This document shows positions 8,423 to 16,440 of a stretch of 64,000 nucleotides of DNA, piece after piece. Numbering within the stretch: the stretch's first letter is position 1; every line of letters begins with the position of its first letter. The DNA is taken from the NCBI RefSeq assembly GCF_022354825.1, contig NZ_CP031168.1, forward strand, positions 4,651,501-4,715,500, read 5' to 3'. Below the pieces are notes generated by a model. It was not told the origin of the DNA and did no database searches. It saw only the letters and a program-made list of their open reading frames with translations. This DNA comes from Paenibacillus sp. H1-7. GTDB taxonomy: Bacteria; Bacillota; Bacilli; Paenibacillales; NBRC-103111. The position numbers and the translations under genes were made by a program.

Positions 8423-8434
8423 TACCCGTTAGCT
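8423..8434 (-). repeat. CTAACGGGTA motif, site b
   Basis: Minus strand AGCTAACGGGTA preceded by TTGTTG. It lies 78 bases after the stop of the broken GNAT gene and ~100 bases before the cwlJ start. Confidence 0.55.
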
Positions 8435-8512
8435 CAACAAGAACCAGAACCAAGTCCGCATGCAAAAAAGGTCTAGCCGGCAATAAATCCAACTAGACTT
8501 ATCTTTACGAAA

Positions 8513-8982
8513 CTATAAATCACGGATATACCATACGTCACATGCAAAATGACTGGAACCAGCAAGCGGTGCTTCCAGCCGCTGAAAGCCGTATTTCGTA
8601 TAAAAGCGGTTAGCCGCTTGCATATTTTGCAGCGTCTCTAGATAGCAGGCTTTATAATGTGCTGCTTTGCAAACCGGAGGCGGTCTGTAACAGATCCACC
8701 GCAATCCCCTGTTCCTCTAGCTTCCGGAAGCAAATACATCTTCTGCAGTTCACAAATCCTTTCCTCAGGGGAACCGAATTGCGCGATCCCGCAGCCGCCA
8801 AGCAGCTTGCCACTAGCAGCGATCGCAACCCAATATGCCCTGCGCTCCTGGTAATAATAATCGGACAGACGGCTTAGACTTTCGTCTTCCCATGCTAACC
8901 CTGGACGATTCCCACCAAACTCGATCAAGCAGTGCCTGATAATCGATTCTATAGTGTTGTTATCTTCAGTTTGAATACTTTT
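8513..8982 (-). pseudogene. GNAT-family N-acetyltransferase, frameshifted
   Basis: The N-terminal frame (IESIIRHCLIEFGG ... ELQKMYLLPEARGTG) and the C-terminal frame (ACYLETLQNMQAANRFYTKY ... FACDVWYI) together make one ~155-residue GNAT acetyltransferase with its acetyl-CoA loop at ARGTG. At that loop the phase changes: GGAACAGGGGATT carries one G too many for the expected G-T-G-I, then two more shifts occur within ~60 bases. At the 5' end the frame runs into a TAA (8985-8983) with no start codon. The gene is therefore dead. Substrate unknown. Confidence 0.8.
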
Positions 8983-9005
8983 TTATCCTTGACTGGTTAA
9001 AATGC

Positions 9006-9722
9006 TTAAAATGCTCTTTGGAAAAACCATATGCAACCAAAGAATAACACTGCTGTGGATATACTAGGCAAAAACCACTTAACCGATAACCGTTTTGTTA
9101 TGAACATGAGTGTTGGGAAAACTAAAGATACAATGAGAATTTGACCCAACTCAATGCCCACGTTAAAAAACAACAAAGACGTAGCCAAATGGGCTGTGCC
9201 TAAATTCAGTTCAGCTAAGATTCCGGCAAACCCAAAGCCGTGAATGAACCCAAAAGCAAAGGCTATCCAAGGAGCGTGTTTGGATTCAGGTTGAAAGATG
9301 TTTTTAAGGGCGACATAGATAATGCTTAACGCAATTGCAGATTCAACTAACTTTACGGGTAATTGGACGATATCTAATGTTGCGAGGGCTAGTGTCGTAT
9401 TGTGGGCAATTGTGAATGCCGTGATTAGAGCAAGGATATGACGGAACGTCACGGCGCCAATTAGTAAGCTGATAACAAATAAGATATGGTCATAGCCCGT
9501 AAAGATATGTTTTAATCCTAACACAAGAAATTGTTTAGCACTGGTGATAAAGCTCATCTGACCGATATTTAATTCTCTGACTTCATAGGTAAAGATAAAT
9601 TCCTTTTGTTTTCCATCCATCTGAATTCTTGTCATGTTCGCATGACTTGGATCGCTTTCTTCAAAGAACGCGTTGTATTGAACAATTACACTTTCCGGAG
9701 TTTGATTGACAGTATAAGACAT
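9006..9722 (-). CDS. HupE/UreJ-family membrane protein, probably 5'-truncated
   Basis: 238 residues. The C-terminal ~190 residues match the HupE/UreJ_2 membrane family: KHIFTGYDHILFVISLLIGA, ITAFTIAHNTTLALA and AFGFIHGFGFAGIL, with about six membrane segments. Related proteins are reported as nickel/cobalt permeases, but many are uncharacterised. Full-length members have ~130 further N-terminal residues with a signal peptide. Here the frame is open ~38 codons upstream of the ATG (KIKDRIFADIK precedes it) and then joins a relic of an XRE regulator, so the gene seems to have lost its 5' part in a deletion. No clear ribosome binding site precedes the ATG. Possibly a pseudogene. Confidence 0.6.
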   Translation of the reverse strand: MSYTVNQTPESVIVQYNAFFEESDPSHANMTRIQMDGKQKEFIFTYEVRELNIGQMSFITSAKQFLVLGLKHIFTGYDHILFVISLLIGAVTFRHILALITAFTIAHNTTLALATLDIVQLPVKLVESAIALSIIYVALKNIFQPESKHAPWIAFAFGFIHGFGFAGILAELNLGTAHLATSLLFFNVGIELGQILIVSLVFPTLMFITKRLSVKWFLPSISTAVLFFGCIWFFQRAF

Positions 9723-9799
9723 TTTTATATCTGCAAATATTCGATCCTTTATCTTCGTAATAGACGTTTCATTAATGGTTCCTTCAGCAGGAACGCTGT

Positions 9800-9895
9800 G
9801 TCTATTGTTGAAAAACGAACCGCTTTTGATTTCCCATTTTCAAAATGGAAAGATTCGCCATAGTAATTCCAACCCTCTCCGGAAGCTCCGTTAAT
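9800..9895 (-). pseudogene. Relic of a YozG-like XRE regulator
   Basis: Directly downstream of the DUF2975 gene, the minus strand reads ELPERVGITMANLSILK and, one frame over, NGKSKAVRFSTID. Together these are the centre of the short (~70 residue) XRE regulators that normally follow DUF2975 genes. The first ~20 residues and the C-terminal ~20 are missing, a frameshift splits the rest, and the sequence runs into the HupE fragment. Confidence 0.7.
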
Positions 9896-9905
9896 ATGCC
9901 CCACC

Positions 9906-10388
9906 TCAGACCGTTAAATCATTTTCTGATTTTATATTAATAGCATCTTGTAAAAGTCTTTGGAGAACAGCAGCAAAAACGGCGATCACCATAGAGGCGA
10001 AAATAATGACCAATCCTATTGGTATGAAACTTGGAGGGTCAACTCTCTTCCCCATGAGATAGTAGAGTGGCATACCTAGCAGGTACAAGGTGCTGATTGT
10101 GGTGGCACAGAATTTTATATTCTTTAAAGCTTTTGCCGATAATTCCGAGAACGCTTGGTTCTTATCAATATAGTTTAAAATTTTAAAAGCTTGATACAGA
10201 GCAAAGGAAAAAGGAATCGCTGCTGCGTACATATCGATTAAAACGAGAGGTTTCATATAAACCATTTCTGGATACAATTCTCCAGCAAAATTCCCAATCT
10301 TAGGCACTAAAAATATGCACAAAGCGAGAATTGGGATTCCAATAAGAATAACGGCCATCTTTAAAAATAGTGTTGTTCCTCGTTTCAT
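9906..10388 (-). CDS. DUF2975 membrane protein
   Basis: 160 residues with four predicted membrane segments (near residues 10-30, 48-66, 90-110 and 125-147). The pattern, including ALYQAFKILNYIDKNQAFS and the LSAKALKNIK segment, fits the DUF2975 (YoaS-like) family. Start chosen at the ATG at 10388, with AGGTG 7 bases before it; a GTG three codons upstream is the alternative. Its usual partner, a small XRE regulator in the same operon, survives only as a relic just downstream. Function unknown. Confidence 0.85.
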   Translation of the reverse strand: MKRGTTLFLKMAVILIGIPILALCIFLVPKIGNFAGELYPEMVYMKPLVLIDMYAAAIPFSFALYQAFKILNYIDKNQAFSELSAKALKNIKFCATTISTLYLLGMPLYYLMGKRVDPPSFIPIGLVIIFASMVIAVFAAVLQRLLQDAINIKSENDLTV

Positions 10389-10482
10389 AAATTGCACCTC
10401 ACTTATTTAATTTCAGTTTTTACTTTACCGCATAATTTATTGTTTTACAATAAATATATATCGTTTATTATGAAAAATAAAA

Positions 10483-10508
10483 AGCATTTCTCATTACAAA
10501 GAAATGCT
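10483..10508 (-). terminator. Hairpin upstream of the DUF2975 gene
   Basis: AGCATTTCT / AGAAATGCT stem; on the minus strand a TTTTATTTTTC tract follows. It would end transcripts coming from the kinase gene side before DUF2975. Confidence 0.6.
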
Positions 10509-10514
10509 CTTACT

Positions 10515-10524
10515 CTAACGGGTT
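10515..10524 (+). repeat. CTAACGGGTA-like motif, inverted copy (site h)
   Basis: Plus strand CTAACGGGTT, opposite in orientation to sites a-g and with one mismatch in the core. Weak on its own. Confidence 0.3.
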
Positions 10525-10619
10525 TCGTTTTGGAGGAGAAAATGTAAATTTACCTTCCAATTTACATACGATTTTGCTCGGCAAATAACACTGTATTGTT
10601 TCTGGAATAAACAAACAAA

Positions 10620-10641
10620 TGGCGTGCCGATTAGCACGCCA
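10620..10641 (-). terminator. Terminator hairpin of the P-loop kinase gene
   Basis: Perfect TGGCGTGC / GCACGCCA stem with CGATTA loop, ~115 bases after the kinase stop; minus-strand continuation TTTGTTTGTTT. No gene lies between it and the stop codon. The rest of 10389-10754 shows nothing further. Confidence 0.55.
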
Positions 10642-10754
10642 TTTAGCTTTGCATTCAAAGTTTCTTGAAATTAAACTAAAGCCCCCGCATAGTGGATGGG
10701 ACTATTCGTATCCAGGTGCACCGGTGTATTGGGCTATTCGTGAGCGACCGTAAG

Positions 10755-11264
10755 TTACTGTCGTTGGCGTTTATTTGCTTCGCTTTGACGGACGATCGCG
10801 TCAACGACGTGCGCGATCGGTGCGGTGGCATCGATTATAATTCCGTTTTTCGGAATGTCTTCTTTCGTTTGGTGCAATCGCGCAATGAGTTCCCGTTCCG
10901 CACTCTTTGCGCCCCACTCATTTTCCGGTCGCTCATCAAGCCGCCGGTTCAATGTGTCAAGGTCGACCTCGAGGACAAACACGCCGTCAAATAGATCTAT
11001 GAATTTCGAAAAGTTCCTAGAACCACCGCAGAAAAAGGTTAGCGCCTCATCCTGATTGGCGACCAAAGCTTTTACTTTATCTACATGCCATATGTGGTGC
11101 TCGTGCGTGACGCCATCCGTCCGTGTACCCGTTTCTGGATCGCCTTGATAAGCCAATTCACGGTCACCATTAATGGCATGGTAGCCGCGCCGCTGCAATT
11201 CTTTGCAGACCGAAGTTTTGCCGGTGCCGGAAACGCCTTCAATTAGAAAATTCCTAATGCCCAT
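10755..11264 (-). CDS. P-loop nucleoside/nucleotide kinase-like ATPase
   Basis: 169 residues. A Walker A motif GVSGTGKT (residues 10-17) opens the protein, followed by an adenylate-kinase-like layout: substrate region INGDRELAY, a central strand VFVLEVDLDTLNRRLDERPE resembling the lid region, and a last strand GIIIDATAPIAHVVDAI. It probably phosphorylates a small molecule, but the substrate cannot be inferred. Start supported by GAAAGGAGGG upstream. It is transcribed alone, divergently from the lipase gene. Confidence 0.75.
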   Translation of the reverse strand: MGIRNFLIEGVSGTGKTSVCKELQRRGYHAINGDRELAYQGDPETGTRTDGVTHEHHIWHVDKVKALVANQDEALTFFCGGSRNFSKFIDLFDGVFVLEVDLDTLNRRLDERPENEWGAKSAERELIARLHQTKEDIPKNGIIIDATAPIAHVVDAIVRQSEANKRQRQ

Positions 11265-11384
11265 GGCTAGACCCTCCTTTCAACAGAAATAAAGGCGTCA
11301 CTAAGTTAGGCATATGCCCGTGGACGAATGCCCATCATTTTCATATATATACATAAAACATGTGTGAGCAGAAGAGGGAGATCT

Positions 11385-12179
11385 ATGAGCAAGAATCTGT
11401 TTGATATCCAGACCGCCATTTTATTGTCCGCACTTTGCAGCCAAAGCTATCAGCAGTTTGAAAGCGCCGATGGAACCTTTGTTCTGCCGCGACATTACCA
11501 GTTGGTTACGGAATTTGAAGCCGCGTCATTTACAGGCAGAAAAGAACCGTTCGGCTTTATCGCCGAAGCAGCGGACCGGATCGTCCTTGTGTTTCGCGGA
11601 ACGAATACCAAATCGGAGTGGATATCCGATGCAATCGCCAGACAGACCACGTTTCCCTATGTGAAGAACAGCGGCTCCGTGCACCAGGGGTTTCTTGGGA
11701 TTTACGAGTCGGCTCGGCAACCCGTCTTGTCAGCCTTGCAGTCTCTTTCCCGCCATAAGCCGCTATATATTACAGGGCATAGCCTTGGCGGTGCGCTTGC
11801 CCATCTTTGCGCCGTTGACACCGCAGTGAATAGCGGCTTCAGCGATCCTATCGTATATACGTATGCTTCACCTCGTGTGGGGGACCCTGAATTTTCCAGC
11901 ACCTTCAACCAATTATTCGACCGGCACCGAATTCACAACCCGTTCGATCTAGTCCCGCAGCTGCCGCCCATTCTCTATAAATCTCCGAAAACAGGCCAAA
12001 CCTACACCTATTTACACGCCAAAAAAAGCCGTGAGCTGCCTTTCCAAAAGGGCTCTGTCGCCGCCAATCACAATATTGCCAACTACTTCACCGAGCTTGC
12101 GCTGCAGGATCCCACTTATGCGCAGCTGCTGTGCACGAACAATCCCGGGTTGTGTCCAATAACTCCAAACCAATGTTGA
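11385..12179 (+). CDS. Class 3 lipase family protein
   Basis: 264 residues from the ATG at 11385, preceded by GAGGGAG; an in-frame ATG at 11328 lacks a site. The alpha/beta-hydrolase triad is visible: nucleophile Ser133 in GHSLGG (131-136), Asp188 in NPFDLVPQLP and His229 in AANHNIANY. The oxyanion strand VLVFRGTNT (68-76) is the lipase_3 signature. No signal peptide, so it may act in the cytoplasm or spore. Expected activity is ester hydrolysis of glycerides or similar esters. Its TGA is followed after one base by CTAACGGGTA motif c on the opposite strand. Confidence 0.9.
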   Translation: MSKNLFDIQTAILLSALCSQSYQQFESADGTFVLPRHYQLVTEFEAASFTGRKEPFGFIAEAADRIVLVFRGTNTKSEWISDAIARQTTFPYVKNSGSVHQGFLGIYESARQPVLSALQSLSRHKPLYITGHSLGGALAHLCAVDTAVNSGFSDPIVYTYASPRVGDPEFSSTFNQLFDRHRIHNPFDLVPQLPPILYKSPKTGQTYTYLHAKKSRELPFQKGSVAANHNIANYFTELALQDPTYAQLLCTNNPGLCPITPNQC

Positions 12180-12180
12180 G

Positions 12181-12192
12181 TACCCGTTAGCG
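12181..12192 (-). repeat. CTAACGGGTA motif, site c
   Basis: Minus strand CGCTAACGGGTA preceded by CATTG, 13 bases after the stop of the GyrI-like gene and 1 base after the lipase stop on the other strand. Confidence 0.6.
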
Positions 12193-12205
12193 CAATGACA
12201 ATTAT

Positions 12206-12646
12206 TTATGCTGGTTTTACCTGAATGAACATATCGAGCTCACTTCCGTCTTCTTCACCCTTAAATCTTTCATCATATACTTCGAAACAGACGACATCGA
12301 ATTGCTCATAATTATTAGTGCTGAGCCAGTAAATAAGTTTTTCAAACGTCTCGTTAATCTTACTTATGGGTCCTCTATGAGTTACTCCTGCATATAGGCC
12401 AGCGGGAATTTTATACATAAACATTCCTTCTGGCACTTCGCTTAAAGAATCGGTTTTCACACCTGCTAGATAGCCGTGTTCATTTCGTTTGATTAATCCA
12501 ATTGTCTCATGATGATTTATTCGATCTGTTACTTCGTTTATTCTGGTGAACAAAGCTGGCCAGACATCCCCAGGATTGGTCGGTTTACCAATATTTCCAA
12601 AACCAATAATCTTACATTCAGGAAAATCAACTAAAATTGGCTGCAT
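12206..12646 (-). CDS. Standalone GyrI-like / effector-binding domain protein
   Basis: 146 residues forming one GyrI-like small-molecule-binding domain: N-terminal IIGFGNIGKPTN, central EGMFMYKIPAGLYAGVTHRG, and a C-terminal YWLSTNNYEQFDVVCFEVYD segment. In AraC- and MerR-type regulators this domain binds drugs or effectors; standalone versions may sequester or hydrolyse small molecules. No DNA-binding domain is attached. AAAGGAG precedes the ATG. The gene lies between CTAACGGGTA motifs c and d with little spare DNA, like a cassette. Confidence 0.85.
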   Translation of the reverse strand: MQPILVDFPECKIIGFGNIGKPTNPGDVWPALFTRINEVTDRINHHETIGLIKRNEHGYLAGVKTDSLSEVPEGMFMYKIPAGLYAGVTHRGPISKINETFEKLIYWLSTNNYEQFDVVCFEVYDERFKGEEDGSELDMFIQVKPA

Positions 12647-12714
12647 TTTTCCACTCCTTTATAAATGGGTATGAATTCCTATTCGTTAGACTGGAATAAA
12701 GTTCCTTCTCATAG

Positions 12715-12726
12715 TACCCGTTAACG
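12715..12726 (-). repeat. CTAACGGGTA motif, site d
   Basis: Minus strand CGTTAACGGGTA preceded by GGTTG; one substitution from the consensus. 42 bases after the stop of the ABC-class ATPase gene. Confidence 0.55.
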
Positions 12727-12768
12727 CAACCCTTCTCCTAGTTGGATAAACGTATATTTATGTCGTAA

Positions 12769-14403
12769 TTAGAGGTGTTCAGAAGGCTCAAGCTGAATAA
12801 AATTCAAATGTTTCATTCGGTTTATGACAGATAATACTTCATTAATTCTCGGTAATTCAAGCCATCTTTCGAAGCCAGGAAAAAAGGAAGAAAATACAAT
12901 ATCCACTCCTTCTCTCTCCATATCTTCGAGAGCTTTTTTGATCTTTTCATGAAGAAAGATGAGGCGATCCTGATTACTTATAGCGATTTTTCGAATTAAA
13001 AAGGCAATAGCTGCAAGCTGGGCGTGTGATGTGATATTGTAAAGCCCTCTGATATCAATTTGTTCATCACCTATCATCATGTATCCCATGGCTGAAACCA
13101 TCAGCTTTTCTGTACCACTGCCCTGTGGATAGCTCGAAAAGTGATCGGTGGTTATATTTCTTTCTATCTCCCATTTTGTAAGGGGGATACGTTCGCGCGG
13201 TTTGTCGTGTTCACATAATTTTTTTGCTTCCCGGGTTACGTTTTTTGGCACAAAATTGTCCATCAGGATGATTTGATCGGCAACGGATAAAAATTCACCG
13301 CTACCTCCAATAACAAGAACGGAAGATACGCCAACAGCATCATAAAGCTCCCTTACACGTTCCGTAAAAGGTGTAATGGGTTCATGCTTGATTAATGAAC
13401 GCATTTTGATGTCTTGAATCATAAAATTCGTCGCACTTCTGTCTTCATCAATAAGAAGAAGCTTACACCCGAAGTTGATTGCCTCCATAATATTTGCGGC
13501 TTGAGATGTGGAACCCGAGGCGTAGTCAGTCGAAAACTGTTCGGTCGAACTATTGGGTATCCATTTTATGAAAGGCGTAATATTGATATTTTTTATGGAA
13601 CGGCCTTCCTCTGCAGATATTTCCATTGCACTTTGATCTGTAATTACAAATTCTCGTCCGTCGCCTATGATGTGATTGTAAATCCCCGAATTTAGTGCGT
13701 CCAGCATTGTGCTTTTACCCGAATAACCACCGCCGGTGATCACCGTCACACCATGCTTTATTCCCATTCCTCGCAAACCACAAATTTCAACTTCAACATC
13801 TTCGGGGGATGTAAAAGGCAAGGCAACCTCCAGTGGCCCGCTGTTGTCATTATTTCTTGGCAAAATGCTGCCATTCGCAATAAACGCACAATAATCGCTG
13901 GATTTCAGCCATTTGCGAATCATATTTTGTATTTTCACCAATTCATAAGCAGCATTTAATTTGATGAGATCAAACTTGGCAATAAACTTCTCCACTTCTT
14001 TTGGAAGCATTTTGCAGAGCATACGCATAGCTTTATTATTATCTCTGAATGGAAGTTGAACTGTAATCATTAAGCATAGATACCATTTTTCAGAGATGAC
14101 TTCGACAAAGGATGCATTACGTTGCAACACCACATTGGTTGGACGAAAACAATAAAAAGCACCATTTTCTTTATCAGAGCGTGACCGGTTATAAATCAAT
14201 TCATTTAATGCCTCAATATGATCAACCCATTCTCTTAATGCAAAATCTGAGAGAACAACTTGATCCATATTTTCATCTAAGCCGAGACGGTCAAAAGGTA
14301 TTTTTATGGTGATACATGGTTTATCCAGTGTGAGTTTATGTGTCCGTTCAATGTAATAGGCAACATCATTATTCCAATAGATTGGGTCTGGTTCATAAAT
14401 CAT
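12769..14403 (-). CDS. ABC-class predicted ATPase (PF09818 family)
   Basis: 544 residues from the ATG at 14403. Family landmarks: Walker A GGGYSGKST (224-232), YNHIIGDGRE, FSTDYASGSTSQAANIMEA, Walker B KLLLIDED and SVLVIGGSGEF. These are the predicted ABC-class ATPases, soluble proteins of uncertain function, some linked to nucleic acid binding. The ATG lacks a good ribosome binding site, and the protein-like frame continues upstream for at least 18 codons (KRLAQYFRSLQS). A GAAAGG site with ATGATG at 14470-14465 is one frame out, so either a 1-base frameshift lies near 14458 or a non-standard ATT start is used. Substrate and role not known. Confidence 0.85.
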   Translation of the reverse strand: MIYEPDPIYWNNDVAYYIERTHKLTLDKPCITIKIPFDRLGLDENMDQVVLSDFALREWVDHIEALNELIYNRSRSDKENGAFYCFRPTNVVLQRNASFVEVISEKWYLCLMITVQLPFRDNNKAMRMLCKMLPKEVEKFIAKFDLIKLNAAYELVKIQNMIRKWLKSSDYCAFIANGSILPRNNDNSGPLEVALPFTSPEDVEVEICGLRGMGIKHGVTVITGGGYSGKSTMLDALNSGIYNHIIGDGREFVITDQSAMEISAEEGRSIKNINITPFIKWIPNSSTEQFSTDYASGSTSQAANIMEAINFGCKLLLIDEDRSATNFMIQDIKMRSLIKHEPITPFTERVRELYDAVGVSSVLVIGGSGEFLSVADQIILMDNFVPKNVTREAKKLCEHDKPRERIPLTKWEIERNITTDHFSSYPQGSGTEKLMVSAMGYMMIGDEQIDIRGLYNITSHAQLAAIAFLIRKIAISNQDRLIFLHEKIKKALEDMEREGVDIVFSSFFPGFERWLELPRINEVLSVINRMKHLNFIQLEPSEHL

Positions 14404-14792
14404 ACTATAAGATGACTGTACGGATTGTAATGAGCGAAAATATTGAGCGAGTCTTTTAATAAAGCATCATCCTTTCATATTTGGAAAGCGGTGAATAACG
14501 GGAAACAATGCCGAAGTTGAAACGATATCTCAAGAAGGGGGCCCCTTATCCTTTGGAACAAGGTAACGACGAAACGGATCGCCCCCTAATCTCCAGGTAT
14601 GAGCCTGCTCAAACATAAGCCGGCACTGTTTGAAATTTTCCGAGAAAAATGAATTCAATCCTAAGTAATTCAAGTCAATACATATTCCCCCTAATAAAAT
14701 TCGGATCAATTTGTAAGACAAACGATTAATTCCTAACCAATTTCAAAAAAACACTAATGTTGTCTTGACCAACCTTTTGTCCAAAAAAAATA
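14404..14792. other. Intergenic stretch upstream of the ATPase
   Basis: Bases 14404-14470 hold the likely missing 5' end of the ATPase gene. A 63-codon minus-strand frame at 14530-14721 (with EQAHTWRLGGDPFRRYLVP) has no ribosome binding site and I cannot place it; it may be a fragment of a lost gene. Nothing else recognised. Confidence 0.35.
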
Positions 14793-14815
14793 ACAGCCAC
14801 TCCGTAAGTGGCTGT
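14793..14815 (-). terminator. Strong minus-strand terminator
   Basis: ACAGCCACT / AGTGGCTGT perfect stem with 5-base loop, followed on the minus strand by TATTTTTTTT. Confidence 0.85.
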
Positions 14816-14863
14816 CATAGTCCGGCAAGAAAGCTTAAACGTTCCTTCTGCCTAAATATAAAA

Positions 14864-14892
14864 GCCCTGAGAGTGAATCCTACCCTCAGAGC
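14864..14892 (-). terminator. Minus-strand terminator after a short peptide frame
   Basis: Eleven-pair stem GCTCTGAGGGT / ACTCTCAGGGC (two G-U) with 7-base loop, then TTTTAT. It begins 24 bases after the stop of the 14-codon frame. Confidence 0.7.
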
Positions 14893-14915
14893 CTAATGTA
14901 TTCGTACAAAATTAA

Positions 14916-14960
14916 CTAAAAAGCAGCATGAGGATACGACGTATATTTTTTTGATTTCAT
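14916..14960 (-). CDS. Possible 14-residue peptide (leader or signal peptide)
   Basis: On the minus strand GGTGAGG-ATA-ATG starts a 14-codon frame, MKSKKYTSYPHAAF, ending in TAG. The unit of site, start, stop and nearby hairpin terminator is compact, and a second strong terminator follows ~50 bases later with no larger gene between. The peptide is basic at its N-terminus and matches no family I know. It could be a leader peptide, a small signalling peptide, or chance. The spacing of the ribosome binding site is short (3 bases). Confidence 0.3.
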   Translation of the reverse strand: MKSKKYTSYPHAAF

Positions 14961-15331
14961 TATCCTCACCCCGTTACGATTTATTTTTACAGCAACACAA
15001 TCATAACATTAAGATCATCCACAATATAGGGAAAGATTAATTATATTTAACTCAAACCCTGAAATAGGTAAAAGATGCCCCATAGAATGAAAACCCCCAA
15101 CCGGCACAACTACGGGAGGCTCAAAGCATCCTCGAAGTGAATAGCGGGAAGTCACGAATTGTCCCCAGTGGAAATAATAACCTCTCCGCTTCGATAATAG
15201 TCAATGCGGTGGCGTTCCGCCAAGATTTCAATTTGCCTTTAAAAGGAGTCGTTTCACAAACAGAAAGGCCTCAATTTTCCATTTCCGCTTTTCTTTCAGC
15301 CTCTTTATGGAAGAGCTGCGTATTCCTGCAT
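14961..15331. other. Intergenic stretch without recognisable features
   Basis: AT-rich up to ~15060, then mixed composition. No gene, repeat or strong hairpin seen; it should hold the promoter of the short peptide unit on the minus strand. Confidence 0.4.
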
Positions 15332-15823
15332 TCAGTTTCGCTCATCGGCACTCGGACCGTAAATCCCCGGAAGCGGCACATCAAGCAATCGAAGATAAAC
15401 CGTCAACTGTCCACGATGATGATACCAGTGATTGAAGAGTACCGAGCGCACTTGCTCAGGGCGCGATGTTTGAAATAAAGCCATACCTTGCATGGTCCAT
15501 GTAAATGTCTCGCGAAGGCTGCCATCTTCCCATGAACTAAGGATATTCTCCGCTGCTGCGCACTGCTCCTCCAAAGCGGCAACAATTTCCGAAACGGATC
15601 CCGCTTCCGGGAACGGCACGTTCGGAACTTCACTAGACGGGGCATTTAGCAGAGCCGCCACTCCTCCAGGCAAGCCGGCCGTATGCAAAGCCAACTGCCC
15701 AAGCGACATCGATTTGGCATGCGGCTTCCAAGCCAGGCTAGCTTCTGGAATGCGATCCAGAACACGGCGTGTAGCCAGCTTTTCCCTCCGTAGTTCCTCC
15801 AACAAATCCTCTACTGTACTCAT
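15332..15823 (-). CDS. DinB-family protein
   Basis: 163 residues. A four-helix bundle DinB-like protein: MSTVEDLLEELRREKLATRR start, LGQLALHTAGLPGG with the first metal-ligand His, and FNHWYHHRGQLTVYLRLLDV with the C-terminal His residues. DinB-like proteins bind a divalent metal and are related to thiol-dependent transferases (YfiT/bacillithiol type); the substrate is unknown. GGAGGGAG precedes the ATG. A second DinB gene lies at 21.6 kb, and both share the ending P-G-I-(Y/F)-G-P. Confidence 0.85.
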   Translation of the reverse strand: MSTVEDLLEELRREKLATRRVLDRIPEASLAWKPHAKSMSLGQLALHTAGLPGGVAALLNAPSSEVPNVPFPEAGSVSEIVAALEEQCAAAENILSSWEDGSLRETFTWTMQGMALFQTSRPEQVRSVLFNHWYHHRGQLTVYLRLLDVPLPGIYGPSADERN

Positions 15824-16408
15824 AAGTAATCTCCCTCCATAGTCGGTTTACCTCATTATAAAGCGAACTTACAAAAGGAGTTTCTTTTGAATTGCTATGT
15901 TACTAAACTTTCTTAGGCATCCGTTCTGATGATTCGTTGTTTACCCCAGTAGATATGCTTCAACCGGAAGTTTTTCTGGCGTGCAGAAAGCGTCTACGGT
16001 TACTTTAACGCTTTAAAGTGGTTAAACTTCCAGGATGATTCTGAACAGAAGCCGGGTTCCTGGAATGACCTTGACCAAACGCTCATACACGAAGCTTTTT
16101 GCAACATTTATATCAATTGAGTTGCCATCACCAACATCATGTTTGTACCGATTCGTTCAGGTTCAATTAAATTGTTAATCTGGAAACAGATTTCACATTT
16201 CCTCTTTGAAGACTATCAAAATCTATCTATCCGACACGCTTCACATTCTCCTGAGGTATGGCCCCTACGGAGCTTCGGCTCCACGGATTTCACAGATACT
16301 CATCGGGAATGAGTCAAGTTCTTGCCAATTTCGGATATGGATCAATATTGACATTAATGAGGCCGCCGATTGGTCCGTGGCGGCCTCAAATGAAGCGTTG
16401 AACTGTTG
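15824..16408. other. Intergenic stretch, probably decayed sequence
   Basis: About 600 bases with no intact gene. Short plus-strand frames near 16206-16418 (for example LRYGPYGASAPRISQ) lack ribosome binding sites. A stem-loop lies at 16359-16387. The stretch may be degenerate accessory DNA. Confidence 0.35.
16359..16387. terminator. Stem-loop downstream of the pentapeptide gene
   Basis: Perfect GAGGCCGCC / GGCGGCCTC stem with an 11-base loop; T runs on either side are poor, so termination is uncertain. Confidence 0.4.
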
Positions 16409-16420
16409 TACCCGTTAGTG
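16409..16420 (-). repeat. CTAACGGGTA motif, site e
   Basis: Minus strand CACTAACGGGTA, 20 bases after the pentapeptide gene stop. Confidence 0.55.
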
Positions 16421-16440
16421 AAATCAACTATTTAGTACAT

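Noticed and set aside
12680..12692. ATTCGTTAGAC as another motif copy
   Set aside because: Matches only CGTTAG, lacks the ACC part of the core.
14530..14721. 63-codon minus-strand frame as a gene
   Set aside because: No ribosome binding site and no recognisable family; mentioned only as part of the intergenic stretch.
14856..14892. T-box or other riboswitch
   Set aside because: The hairpin is a plain terminator; no T-box sequence, specifier loop or downstream amino-acid gene is present.
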